Positions 21,010-32,268 of a DNA stretch of 64,000 bases are shown here, piece after piece. Origin of the DNA: Homarus americanus. Taxonomy: Eukaryota > Arthropoda > Malacostraca > Decapoda > Nephropidae. The notes under the pieces are model-generated. The model saw only the letters and a list, made by a program, of their open reading frames with translations, was not told where the DNA came from and made no database searches. The first letter of the stretch is position 1; the number at the start of each line of letters is the position of its first letter. Where the stretch lies: assembly GCF_018991925.1 (NCBI RefSeq), contig NW_024737042.1:16938579-17002578 (forward strand). Direction: 5' to 3'. The translations under genes and the position numbers were made by a program.

Positions 21010-22360
21010 TTATACTTTTCACCATTTGTCAGCTTACTAGCTCTGTCGGGCGGTTAGTTTTTTTCCTAGTATGATCTTCATTGTCCAGTGTAAATACAGG
21101 AGGAAACCGGAAGACACGGATTCAAACTTGAGATTTTCCCCACACGGACATTAAGGCTAGTTTATTGGGCACACCACTGAATCAGGCATAAGGCGAAGAG
21201 GCAAGAATTGCAGTTATCCCTGTCAATTTATCTATTATATTAGGACTTTCTAAACCTTCTCTTCTTTCCTTCACAACTACAACATACGCACGAACATTTA
21301 TACACGAATAATATTATGATCATTGTCCAGTAATGATGAATTATCTCGAAGTTCTAATGTTTAATTATTAACTTCTACAAGTATCAAAGAATTTCCCTTA
21401 GTAACCAAAAGCTGTACACACACACACACGGACGACAATCTGCAGTCTTAAAAAATAAAAAAACTGTGCACAATTGGTCTGAACATCACATTCCATCACT
21501 TCAGAGGCTGGGGAAGTGCTATCTTTGTATACAATTTATTACTCTAAGACCAAAACACAAACCATCTCCCGAAACTAGGAAAATTTTCAGTAATGACACG
21601 TCTTCTATAACGATCTTTTACGTGACCTTAGCATGAAAATTGTTTTAATAACTGTCTCTTGTGGTTATCAGGTTGTTGGTCTCTTACTTCAGTGACTATA
21701 CCTCTTTTCCTGCATAATCTCACCTGTTATTAACGTGAAATTAACTGTGCATATTTATGTTCCTTTATTACAGCTTTCACAGTGGTAATTTTGACAGCTG
21801 TACTTCATCATTCTTCCCAGCCTCTCCAGGACATATTTTCGTCTCTCACTATAATTGTCACTGGCTTATTATTTTACCCCCAGTTAGTTTTTGTAATTTT
21901 TCTGCTACAAAAATGTGGCTTAACTTTATATTCTTAAAACCAGAGTTGAACGTTTACTGTACACTACTCCGTACTTCGGGCCAAATGCAAGAACTGCCTT
22001 CGTGTTCACGATGCTGTGGTATCCCTATGGTCACTTTGCAAGAAGCACTCGCCCGACACTTGGCTACGGACTGAGGGGGTGGGGTATTAGGGTGGGAGGC
22101 GGTGTACAATGTAGTGATGCTATTATCTGGTTTACTGATAATTTAACCAGCCAAAAGAGTGTGTGTCACCAAAAATTTCGATTTGTCAACTCTTAATCAG
22201 TGCGAGAGTTCCATAAATGTTATTCTTGTTAATATTATTCATGACAACCTGCCTACCACACATTTCCATTCCCTTACTTAGAGTCACTTGGTAATATTAA
22301 TGTCATTACTATTTGTATTATAGTGATTATTAACTTGAATCACATGAAGATTAAATATCT
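21010..22360. other. Unassigned sequence
   Basis: I see no coding motif, tandem array or transposon end. The composition is AT-rich. Open frames at 21757-22196 are short and featureless. Confidence 0.4.
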
Positions 22361-22535
22361 AAGCTTATTTCACCTGATGATTAATTATCCTAACGCTAAC
22401 CTAAACCTAACATAACCTAATCTAACCTAACGCTTAACCTACCATAACATACCCTAACGTATCCAGACCTAACGTAACGTAACCTAGCCCCTTTAGGTAG
22501 CGTTAGGGTGTTTAATCTTCAGGTGAAAGAAGCAT
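22361..22535. mobile_element. Small inverted-repeat element (MITE-like) with AACCT core
   Basis: The left terminus reads TTTCACCTGATGATTAA...CCTAACGCTA. The right terminus, inverted, reads TTTCACCTGAAGATTAA...CCCTAACGCTA. About 31 bp of terminal inverted repeat enclose about 100 bp of AACCTAACC-like sequence. No transposase is present. Confidence 0.65.
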
Positions 22536-24169
22536 CTGTGCCTATTTTTCACGTGATTCCTTATATTTGACAATATAAGGTTTAAAGTTCATACGCACGC
22601 CAATATCTCCAAACTATTATCATTTTTTTTTGTTCGCAGTTGAGTTAGTTTTGTTTTGTTTTCTTACTTTCTTTATTTCACGAAGGAGGAAAGTGACAGT
22701 GGGTGAAGCGTACTGCAGGAAGATTTTCGGCTGGATCCCATGTAATAAGAAAATGTCTTAAGAAAAAGAAATACCAGAGGAAGGTATGACATTTTAAAGT
22801 TTGTCGACGCTTTATATCGCAGTGCACTGTTGACACAAGACGATGATGGCAATGATAAATAATATAACTGTTACGCTAAATGGGGAGGGTTATATCACCA
22901 ACAAGGCTTCAACTGAGACCTTTAGAGTGAGAAAAAAAAGTACAACAACACCCTCCCCAGGTACAAGTTTTGTTTATGTATGTGTGAGGTGTGAGGGTTG
23001 AGGCACTATTTCTTATCACATATACTCCTTGTTGACCTTTATAAAAAAAAAAAACCCTCCGAGCAAATGATAACTGGGAGGCAGATTCAGTTTCATTGGT
23101 ACACGTTGAAAGACATTAACTGGTAGTAATTGAATATGTATTAGTTATTTTGTACAACACGACAAGTTCATCAAGTGGCACAACACTTATACAGACACAG
23201 TAAACAGGTGACTAGTTACCTCTTATAACTGACGGTCTAGAGCGTCATCTGTCACAGTGGGGTAAGAAAAACTAAATAGCCATATCAATGAGTCTTCAAT
23301 CAATACATGAGGGTTATAGTGTAATGGGTTCCTATTGAAGTACATTAATTAGTTTTATCTTTCTTCTTCTACGGGTTGGTCATCTGCTCTCAATCGGTAA
23401 CATTAGAGCTCACCTTTTGTCTATCATCCGGACAACGCTATAGAAATAGACATACTTATCTAGTTTTCTATTGCTCAAAACTAAAAACTGATTAACAGCG
23501 GGTGAGTGAGTAAATTTAATGGGTATGGTAGTTTGTAAAAGCCAATCTGGATGGAGCTGGTGATGGTGAACGTGAAATCTTTTGTGCATATCTCATTAAG
23601 GATGGTTGTAAAACAAGTATAACAGTATTGTCATAAGTGAGTCAAAGAGTGAGCGAATGTGAGCTATATATACTGTTACCTAACAAAGCGCACCGCGTGT
23701 TACTCAAATAATATGTCAATATGCATTATTTTTGCATGTATCAGGAGAGATACAGTACATCAAAGCTGAGGAGAGGCAGCAGCAGGTGCTAACAATCACA
23801 ATGTAAACATCACCTTCACCGTGGGAATATACTGTCGTCGTCTTTGGATAGTAAGACAACACACAATCAGTCATTGTGATAACGAGACAAACTAATAATC
23901 ATTGCTTTTCCCCTCCTGCCCTCCTCGGCTGTTTGTGAGAGTTCGTGTGTCTATGAGACTGGCTGGACACCTCGAAAAAGCTGAGCCACTCAATATTGTC
24001 AGTGTCAATGTGCATTCCTCCCTCCCAACCGTGCCCATCCTTCCATGCCGCTTTCTTTACTCATTGCCAACCAAACTTCGGATCTGCCCCCCCACCCCCC
24101 CACACCAGTAGTCCATCCTAATGAATCCGGGGACTTAACAGCAGCCTCCAGGTTTACTTCCAGTTTCCA
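22536..24169. other. Unassigned sequence
   Basis: No gene or clear repeat is visible. T-rich and A-rich short runs occur near 22621-22630, 22932-22939 and 23042-23054. Confidence 0.4.
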
Positions 24170-24410
24170 TCATGACACCGGGAATTCACGAAGCTGACAA
24201 TAGCCTACTGTGGCCTTGAGCCACAGCAAGAGGGAGGGAGAGGGAAGGAAGGAGTGTGAACTTAGGTCAGGGATCGTCAGAGGCGGGCCAGCTGACGTGG
24301 TGCTGATCCTGTCACACATGCGGCGGATCGGAATCGAACCATCGGCCAAGTGCTATGTCAGGACCACTCTTCTGTCCAGCTATGTCTGGCGCCGCACCTG
24401 CCTCTTGAAA
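24170..24410 (-). mobile_element. Candidate tRNA-derived SINE
   Basis: On the minus strand, GGTTCGATTCC (a perfect RNA polymerase III B-box pattern, about 24330-24340) follows TAGCTGGACAGAAGAGTGG (A-box-like) at tRNA-like spacing. Downstream, the body contains the hairpin CTGTGGCCTTGAGCCACAG at 24208-24226. The T-stem does not pair well, so it is not a functional tRNA gene. Confidence 0.4.
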
Positions 24411-24494
24411 TACCTGGCATCATACCTGCCTCCTGATACACCTTTCATCATAACTACTCTATTCAGGGCACGGTGGCTGGAGGAAGTATGACGA

Positions 24495-24790
24495 TTGAAT
24501 CCATTGAATATGTTGACTTAACCTATTGAGTACGATGACAACCCATTAAGTACATTTATTTAACAATTTGAGTACGATCACTTAATCCATTAAGTATGAT
24601 GACTTAATCCATTCAGTACGATGACTTAATTCATTCCGTACGATGGCAACCTATTGAGTGTGATGCCTTGACCCATTATATAAGATGATTTTATATCTTG
24701 AGTAAAATGTCTAAAACCTTTAAGTACAATAATTTAACCATTTGCGTACAATGACTTAGCCGCTAGTGTATGATAACTTAACTTCCTGAT
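24495..24790. repeat. Degenerate ~24-bp minisatellite (GTACGATGACTTAATCCATT)
   Basis: About 12 diverged units of TTGAGTACGATGACTTAATCCA form the array. Divergence rises toward the right end, as in an old, decaying array. Confidence 0.75.
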
Positions 24791-25354
24791 CAAGATGACC
24801 TATGGCCATATCTTTAAAACTTAATTTGGGGCTCCCACTTTACACAACATCGAAGGTGCATAGGCAAACCCCCAGTTTTATCGTTCATGCTTGATTAAAA
24901 CACATTAGGGGAAGGGGTGTGGTTGATAGCCCTGCCTCACTGCTACAGTAACAGTTGGTATGCTGGAGCCTTGTGTGTTACAGTGTTTACATTTCGAGGC
25001 ACATATGACGGTGTGAGCCCAGTGATAGGTGAAACGGCAGTTCAGACAGCAAAGAACATCTCTCAGAAGGAGCGGTCTATTTTAATAACACATACATGGT
25101 CTTCTTTTTAATAATACTCGTGATTTTAGAGTGATGTGTAAGAGGTAACAGGCCTGGCAAGAGCTGACACAGTGCAGCTGACAGTAGACCACCCAGAACA
25201 CAGCCCCATTTCCTTAAACTATAGTAGGTATGTATTAAGATATATTTCCTTTCACTATACTGTAGGTATAAATTATTTGCTAATATGGAGGACTTCACAG
25301 CCGCTTCCCCCGTCTCAGCAACAGTAAGTTCATCCAGGCAGGTGTTAAGTTATG
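24791..25354. other. Unassigned sequence
   Basis: I see no supported feature. Short frames at 24917-25111 and 25077-25298 have no recognisable motif. Confidence 0.4.
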
Positions 25355-25485
25355 CTAGGTTAGGTTAGGTTAGATTAGGTTAGCTTATTTTATTTTGATA
25401 TTAGGTTAGGCTAAGGTTAAGGTTAAGTTAAGTTTAGATTAAGATTAGGCTAGCTTAAGGTTAAGATTAGGTTTGGTTAGGATAG
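25355..25485. repeat. TTAGG-type degenerate tract
   Basis: GGTTAGGTTAGG and later TTAAGGTTAAG variants form a decaying arthropod telomere-type repeat. Confidence 0.7.
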
Positions 25486-25814
25486 TTTAACACATTTGCC
25501 ATAACTACGACAGTGTCCACTATAAAACAGTGAAGTTGCTTTGTTATAATTTTTTTTATGAATAATCTGCGGTTGTGAAGTTTGTAGTGGACGTCTCCCC
25601 TACAACTGCGTAGCTGCATCCCACCTGCTACGTCTTCCCCAGCAACCAAACTAGCGGCCCAAGGGGGGGGGGGGGCGTCACCAGATGCCACAGTATCCTA
25701 GCAACTGAGTCAAAAGACAGGCGACTTTCTGGGGTTTCCCACCATGACTCACAGATGACTCACGGCTGCTGGGTATATAAGCTCTGTCTCTCCATTGAGA
25801 TTGTAGACATATAC

Positions 25815-26205
25815 AATTGGGAAGTGGCAACTTGAATGGACTAGGTTAGATCTTCACAACAACTGGAAGACTAACATAGGAAACTGGCCTTCAGCATATA
25901 GAAAGAATAGGAGGGAAGAGGTCGTTCTCGCCAGACTAAGGCTAAATTGTACCTATCTGACCCACCTAGGGGCCTATCTTGACAATTCCTTCCCACCTAT
26001 CTGTGCCACTTGTAACAAAATTCTCTCCATCCGACATATTCTGACTGAGTGCAGCCAGTACGAACCAGAGCGCCGGCAGCTGGTGATCCTAGCTGCCGAG
26101 CAAGGCTTCGTGCTGACTGTACCCAATTTATTGCAAGATGATGTCACCATAAGTGACGCTGTAATAATCTTCCTCAAGGAGACCCATCTTATCGGCATGT
26201 TATGA
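25815..26205 (+). pseudogene. LINE (Jockey/I-type) protein C-terminus, truncated
   Basis: The frame reads KWQLEWTRLDLHNNWKTNIG, then NWPSAYRKNRREEVVLARLRL, then a zinc-knuckle-like PPICATCN...IRHILTECSQY and a stop at 26203-26205. EExVLxRLRxxxTxLTH followed by C-x2-C...H-x4-C is the hallmark of the region after RNase H in Jockey/I-type LINE proteins. Comparable tails close the proteins at 39.9 kb (CKLCDKSLKHTLEHYIIEC) and 61.1 kb (CALCRR...IHYLLRC). No stop interrupts the fragment from about 25817. The RT and RNase H are lost by 5' truncation. Confidence 0.75.
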
Positions 26206-26414
26206 TTGACACACGCATGAACTCTTTTTATATCTATAATATGTATGTAACCATGCCCTAAAGCAAATAAAAATGAATAAAACAAAAATTAAAACATACA
26301 ACATGAGAAACACATCACAAACCTTTTCATTACATACAACACACACATTTATCAAGTTAAACTGACACCCACCAACACATATTCAAACAAAAAGACACGG
26401 GCTACAAAAGACAA

Positions 26415-26456
26415 AATTAAATAAAAATAAAAAAAAATAAAAAAAATAAAAAAAAA
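26415..26456. repeat. A-rich low-complexity tract
   Basis: AAATAAAA-type repeats lie in the 3' region of the inserted LINE. Confidence 0.8.
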
Positions 26457-27210
26457 TCACAGAGAAACTAGTCACCTGACAAGCCATTTCATCTGGTCTG
26501 TCAGTAACTCACCATCATATCACTCACTCATACCATAATTCATCCCAAATAAAACAACAAGAAGAAAGAAGTAACCAAAATACCAAGAACAAGAAGAACA
26601 CAAGAATAACAAGAAAAGAAGAAACAAGAACATCAGATTAGTTGTAGCAAGAAAGAAGACCAAGATTAGAAGAAGAAAGAAGACATCAGCTTCGACCGAA
26701 ATAGCCTAATGGCGAAGAGGCCAGTAATCCCCAACATCAGTCAGTCATTGAGATTCATTCTGGCCTCTCTTCCTGAACACGCAACACCTCCTCCTCCGCC
26801 GCTGCCTGGCAGCCCTCGCTTCTCCTCCGCCTGCCTGGCGGTCCTCGCTCCCGCCGGCGAGCATGGCGACCCACCAACTGTCCTTCTCTGAGCGTCCTCA
26901 CCAACCAGCTCTCTTATTCTGCTCTCGGTTCCTGAACACGCAACACCTCCTCCCAGCAAGCTCCTCGCTGTCCCGTTCTCATTCAACCTGGAGGCCAGCA
27001 ACAGGCAACATCTTCTCTAACGAAGCTCCTGCACATCTACCTCCTTCAACACGCTACTCACCGAACGTGTCTACTGAGCAGCTCCTCACCACACGGCATC
27101 TCCAGCACCAGACTGTCTACCATATAACTTATATTATATAAGAAAACCACCTTAGAGTTTCCATCCATCCTGAGTGCTAGACAACATTATATCACAAAAC
27201 CCTACAAGTT

Positions 27211-27611
27211 ATAAATAATTACCAAATTATGAAAGTCTTATGTTGATTCACTCACTGATCACTAAGGCCAGACATTATTATTTCATGTTTCACTGGCCTG
27301 CCAACATAACATTTAAAGAAATAAAATAATAAAATTTCTAATTTAATTTTTTTTTTTTACTATTGCCGATATATAATCATTCTTGCTTTGGAATTTGTTA
27401 AACGGCAAAATCCACATTTCTGAGGCGTGTGAAGTATGAAAAACATTAAAAAAAAATCTCCGGGCGCCCGAGTAGCTCTGCGCATGCTCAGTACGGTACA
27501 GCATGGCTGTGGCCACGTTTTGGCTTGGACGAAGTGAAATCAGAGGGAAAAACAAATGCATGTTTAATATCTGCATGTGCTTTTACGAAACTAATATGTT
27601 TTAATGTTATA
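27211..27611. other. Unassigned sequence
   Basis: I see no gene. A T-run (27350-27359) and an A-run (27450-27456) are present. Confidence 0.4.
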
Positions 27612-27907
27612 ATATGATAGTCGGTAAATTTTTACAAGTGGACAACCTTGATTTTTTTGTTGGGTAATATGTTCCGATGGCTTAGACAATGTTAGGACAA
27701 TTTTCCTCTATGACGTTTCCCTCGCAAATGACTTAAAATTACCTAACCAAGGGGCTCCGCCCCCTTGGATCCCCTGGTATATTTAAGTAATTTGCGAGGG
27801 AAACGTCAAAGAAGAAAATTGTCCTAACATTGTCTAAGCCATCGGAACATATTACCCAACAAAAAAATCAAGGTTGTCCACTTGTAAAAATTTACCGACT
27901 ATCATAT
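27612..27907. mobile_element. Foldback (long inverted-repeat) element
   Basis: Two arms of about 125 bp (27612-27736 and 27783-27907) are nearly perfect inverted repeats. They start ATATGATAGTCGGTAAATTT and are separated by about 46 bp. The loop itself contains a second hairpin, CCAAGGGG...CCCCTTGG. The few mismatches cluster near the inner third of the arms. There is no coding capacity, and I could not identify a clean target-site duplication. Confidence 0.85.
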
Positions 27908-28029
27908 CAATAAAGCCCTTTGTGCTGCTCGGTTGACCCAACAAAAGTTATATCGCGATATTCGTAAGAATTTTCATATTCTTAGGCCATTATCAGGTCC
28001 CCCCAATCAGTGAGTCCTTCTTTATTGTT

Positions 28030-29710
28030 TTCCCCCGTTTGAATGGGAAAGAACTTAGACTGGGTGCCATTGTGCAGGACACTGCCGTTCTTGCCATCGT
28101 GTAGTTGCCTCACAATGGCAATGAATCTTGGTGGGTAGCCAACACGACTTCACTTAGTAAGGACAATGAAGGCCATGTGCAAGTCACGACTCTGTTCTCT
28201 GCACTTATCCTGTATCTGCCTGACAGCAAAGATCATACCAGTCGTGTTATGTGTTGGTCTAAAGCCACATGAGGTTCTGGGAGGAAGATTTTCGCCTCAG
28301 GAAGAAATCTGTTTACAAGAACTCGGGCGATAATCTTGCCAGCTATGGACAGCAGTGACATCCCACGGTAGTTACCACAGTCTGGGTCTCTTTTGTGGGA
28401 TTTCCTCCTTTTCCCATACATTCTCAAGGAGTGAGTGGAGATGGCTGTTAAGCAGGGATCCTCCTGTTTAATACATCTCGGCTGGGGTTTCATCAGGCCC
28501 TGTGGCCTTGGTTTTTTTTCCATCTTTTTGATGGCAGCAGCTATCTCATGCCGGGAGGACGATAGCTGAGGTGGGTCAGCTCTGGGTGCTGAGGGAACGG
28601 ATGGGTAGTTAGGACATTCATATCCTTGTTGAGCAGGGAATGGTAGTGCTCTTTTCAGCGCTGACAGATGCCTTCTTCATCTTTAATTATAGAGTTACCA
28701 TTGGATGAGAGAAGGAGGGGTGCGCCATGAGTATTTGGTCTATATATTGTTTTAGTGGAATAAAAAATTCACGCAACTTGTTTCGATCCGCAAATTTTTG
28801 CTTTTCACACGTTATATTTTTCCACCATTCGATCATTAGTTTGTGAAGTTCGCACTGGGCCACTGCTTTCTTTTCATGGAAGGTATCAGCTTTGGTCTGA
28901 GACTGAGGGTTGTTCTGCCAGTCAGTGAAAGCAGCATGTTTACCATCGACTAGTGCATTAATTTCCTAGTTATTTAATCAAACGAATCATGGTGTTTTCC
29001 TTCGATCTAGCCGAGGGTCTCTCTGCAGGTTTTTGTCACGACAGCATCACGGTTACTCCATTTGGCTTTCGGATTCAGGTTGTTTGTTGTTGGTTGTTTA
29101 ACAGTCCATTGTCGAGGTGCTCTCTTAAGGCATGATGTACCGCGTGATCGCTTGGTTTTAAAACATCTTCTGGAGGCTTGTTGCCTTCACCGTTTGGGGG
29201 CAATGTAAAGGGAGAGTTTAGCTTTGAGGAGCCAATGATCTGTGTCACAGTGGTCTGAGCCATGCATGGCTCGGGAAGACATCTTGGTGATCTCTTTATC
29301 TGACAAAGATGTAATCAATGAGATGCCCATTCCGTTTATCCATATGGTTCCCTGCCCTATGTCACTGTCTCTGCCAACTCTGGCATTGAAGTCCTATAGG
29401 AGCACAACTTTATTTTCTCTCGGGATAGCGGTTAGTACTCTGTCAAGGTCGGCATAAAAGGCCTCCTTGATATCATCCTCTGCATCCAGTGTTGGGGCAT
29501 ATGTACTGATGAAGGCATGACATGAGTGATTCAGTGGGACTTGGAGCGTCATGTGGCGCTCGTTGATGGATTGGCAAATGGTAAAGCCAACTCCATAAAT
29601 GCGGTTTCTCTCTGCAGTAAGTTTTCCCTTCCAGAAGAAGGTATAGACTGGCCCCCATTCTGTGTGTCGACCCTCACTAACTAATGGCTGCTATGTCGAT
29701 GTTATACCTA
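28030..29710 (-). pseudogene. APE-type LINE of the zinc-finger family, truncated inverted copy 2
   Basis: This is the same family as 4392-7383, read on the minus strand. It begins near 29705 with a segment reading NIDIAAIS. It continues through the endonuclease (YTFFWKGK at about 29650) and the QQQTT segment (about 29080). The RT start follows with CGNYRGMSLLSIAGKIIARV (about 28330-28390). It ends near 28030, shortly before the RT tail. Multiple frameshifts and deletions are present: the endonuclease is split into at least three frames and the PRE/DLTKAF region is shortened. It shares with copy 1 a stop right after QQQTT followed by a frame change. Confidence 0.75.
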
Positions 29711-31600
29711 AGCAGCTATTTTGCCACAAGAACGATTTATAACGATTGTTTATCAGACAATAGCTTACAGCCCAGAGAAGAACAACACATATAACAGTAA
29801 ATAGATGCGCAGGTGTACACCCTCGTAAGGTGACCCACACTTCTTAATTAAAGTAAGATTAAGACCTGACTCAGCAGAGGTCACGGTCACAATGATACAG
29901 AGTTCTCACCATCGCATGATTGGTCAAACCGGCATCATGACCGTGTTAACTCAAGAAACTCCCCTCCAGCCCGCACCTGTTCAAACACAGCTGTTTCGAC
30001 CCACCCACATTAGTGTTAATTGGTGACGACATCTGCGGGCCTTACACTGCCAATATAAGGGGCCAACAGCTCCTTCCCAGAGTCAGACATGGAAAGACAG
30101 AACTCGGAGGCAGACGGAGTCATACTCGTCACAAGTCAAGGTCGGGAGGAGGACTTCCCTCCCCAGCAACGAGTCCCCAACTAGCAGAGTCTCCCACAGG
30201 AGACAGAGTCCAGCACCTGCTGGGATCGCTTTCTTCAGCAGCACTTGCAGATAGATTCCCCAGCCGCTGGGCCGCCCTCAAGTCACACGTGAGTCATTGT
30301 CAGAGCGATCCATACGGTGAGTTACTTGGTGGGAAGTGTATCCATTTCATGAGAGTCATTGTCTAGTAACGTAAATATAATGATCTTTTAATGTGTCCAT
30401 GCCATTCAGTTAACTAATAAATAGCTGGACTTAGAATTGGTGTTTAGAAAATTTCCCCTACGAGTATATTTCCAAGTTAAATAACTAATCGTCCACGCTA
30501 CCAAACTTTCCTCACTTTGCAATCTTACAACTATAAATTCTTACTTTACCCTCATTACAGATTCTTCTTTCATGACGCTCATTTGTGCCAGTATCCAGAA
30601 GGGTCCTGCCATTCGATGCAGTGTCTATAAGAGGCTGTACAGTTTGTCTTTGCTTTGGTCTGTGATTATAATTATGTTTTCGACCGCATTAGAATGACCT
30701 TACTGTGTGCAGTTACCCAGGCAGGTTGGTTTTTTAACCAGTGCATAAACCCTTATCTATTCTGTCCCTGTACAGAGTTGTGACTAGAGACTCCCGGCAG
30801 TCATCTCTGCCGGTTCTCATCGCCACTCGTCTGTCGCCATTGGACTTTTGGCGGTTTAAGGGTTTTGATAATGATGAAAAGTATAATAAGCTGGATGATG
30901 GCTGTGCGTAAGTTGATTCCTGTGGTGAGGTAGGAGCGCAGGCTACAACCACACATCTTGGCTCTCCCCTTTCCTAATCTAGTTTTGCAGGTGGCTGCAA
31001 CGACTGGGGAGAGGGAGAGTAACAATGGGCTGCCTATAGTCCAGTTTGCTGAGTTTCGTCTTAGTAGCCTATCCATCATGCATTGCCTTCATCTGCCGGT
31101 GTAGTCGTTGGGTTCCCAAGTTGGTCACCTCTTCTGCCTATTCTGCAGTTCGGGTCTTACTGGAGCTTTGTAGGCATGTCTGCCTGATGTGGGGCTCCAC
31201 TGCAGAATTTTCGTTCGGGGTTCATCCACAAGGCAGTAGGGCAGTGGTTGGTAGGCGCCAGGGCGTGTCCACATGCCGGTGGGATTAAGCGCCGTCCCTC
31301 TGGGGCCCACTGCTGCTCCGAGATCCCCTGCTGTTCTAGACTGGGGCCGCGAGTACCCAATTACATAGTGTTACCTCGAGGAGGCAGAGCAGAGTCTTGA
31401 TGGTGAAGAGGCTGTGTACTGGCGGGGGAAGACTTAAGCAAGGCTGCTTCCCTGTTCACCACGAGGGCTAGCCAGTGGCGGTAGCTGAAAGAGAGAGGAA
31501 GCAAGAGTGACTGCCATTTAACACTAACCTAATGCTGCCACAGTAGATGCATTACACCACCCTCTATACGCACACACGCACACGCACGCACACACACACA
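29711..31600. other. Unassigned sequence with possible retroelement leader near 30.0 kb
   Basis: No gene is firmly supported. At about 30010-30030 the sequence TTAATTGGTGACGACATC resembles an LTR end followed by a primer-binding site. An ATG at 30089 opens about 32 codons, and another frame (30013-30366) reads ALADRFPSRWAALKSHVSHC. This could be a degraded LTR-element gag start. The stretch 30700-31400 contains no motif I recognise. Confidence 0.3.
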
Positions 31601-31601
31601 C

Positions 31602-31754
31602 TGTAGTTTAAGCTTTTCCCCATCTAGTTATTATATATCTTATTTGTATCACTTATGTTACTTGTATATCATTTGTAATTCGAAACCCATTCCCCAAATA
31701 TGTAACTGTATATTTTCAGCCTTCTGGCTGCCAAGCTCTTTCAATAAACCGTTA

Positions 31755-31800
<46 letters not shown>
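31602..31800 (+). mobile_element. Retroposon 3' end with AATAAA and (ATT)n tail (copy 3)
   Basis: This is the inverse of the copies at 20.0-20.4 kb. It ends CTTTCAATAAACCGTTAATT and then about 14 ATT units, followed by a short CA run to 31811. The ATT array starts exactly at the element's end. Confidence 0.65.
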
Positions 31801-31801
<1 letters not shown>

Positions 31802-31952
31802 ACACACACACCAAGCAGTGTAAGGGGCGCCACAGGTCACTCACCTCATCCTATCTCACTCTACGTCTCGGGTGAGTCTGGCACCATATGCTGTCCGCTC
31901 ACCCCATTCCCATTGTACCACAACTATTACTGAGCCTATGGATATTCTTTAA

Positions 31953-32268
31953 GAACATAAGAACATAAGAATTGAGGAAACTGCAGCAGGCCTATTGGCC
32001 CATACTGGGCGGGTCTTGTTTACACCCAACCCCTATCGCTCATATATCCATCCAATCTATGTTTGAAGCTATCCAGTGTATTCGAGTTAATGATGATGTT
32101 TGGTAACTTGTTCCACTCATCCACTATTCTATTTCCAAACCAATGTTTACCTATCTCGCGCCTAAATCTAAATTTGTCTAATTTAAAACCATTGTTACTA
32201 GTTCGCTCCTGGTTGGATAGTTTGAGTACCTTTGTAATGTCCCCTTTGTTCAGCCCTGACTCCCATAG
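31953..32268 (-). pseudogene. CR1-like LINE 3' end fragment (copy 3)
   Basis: Three CATAAGAA-type tail units start at about 31953. The minus-strand sequence matches the terminal 80 or so codons of the copies at 332 and 13889, including the NGFKLDKFRFR, GNR-VDEWNK and INSN regions. It breaks off at about 32268, in the GLNKGDITKVL region. It is too short to be active. Confidence 0.8.

Larger units (their letters stand above)
25803..26745 (+). mobile_element. 5'-truncated LINE inserted in the LTR, 10-bp target duplication
   Basis: The direct repeat CATTGAGATT occurs at 25793-25802 and 26746-26755, on both sides of a 943-bp insert. The insert contains the C-terminal end of a LINE protein and a long A-rich 3' region with AATAAA motifs (26267-26290, 26410-26455). 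It is a classic 5'-truncated retrotransposition product. Confidence 0.75.
25583..27206 (+). mobile_element. Solo LTR (gypsy-like), split by a nested LINE, with 4-bp target duplication
   Basis: The LTR starts TGTAGTGGACGTCTCCCCTAC and ends CCCTACA, and is flanked by AGTT on both sides (25579-25582 and 27207-27210). Its start matches the LTR start at 48453 (TGTAGTGGATGCCTCCCCTAC). Its right part shares CCTCACCAACCAGCTCTCT and CATCCTGAGTG with the LTRs at 47.5 and 48.7 kb. A TATA box (GGGTATATAAGCTCTG) lies at about 25771-25786. Removing the nested insert (25803-26745) and one target copy leaves a LTR of about 670 bp. No internal region or second LTR adjoins, so it is a solo LTR. Confidence 0.75.

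Noticed and set aside
26709..27141. Ser/Pro-rich frames on the plus strand as a host exon
   Set aside because: The sequence matches gypsy-like LTR sequence at 47.5 and 48.7 kb and lies inside the solo LTR.
30013..30366. 117-codon frame as a host exon
   Set aside because: Splice-donor-like GTGAGT sites occur nearby, but no acceptor, domain or homology can be seen; a retroelement leader is equally likely.
30801..31079. 92-codon minus-strand frame
   Set aside because: It has a hydrophobic stretch but no recognisable motif and no supporting context.
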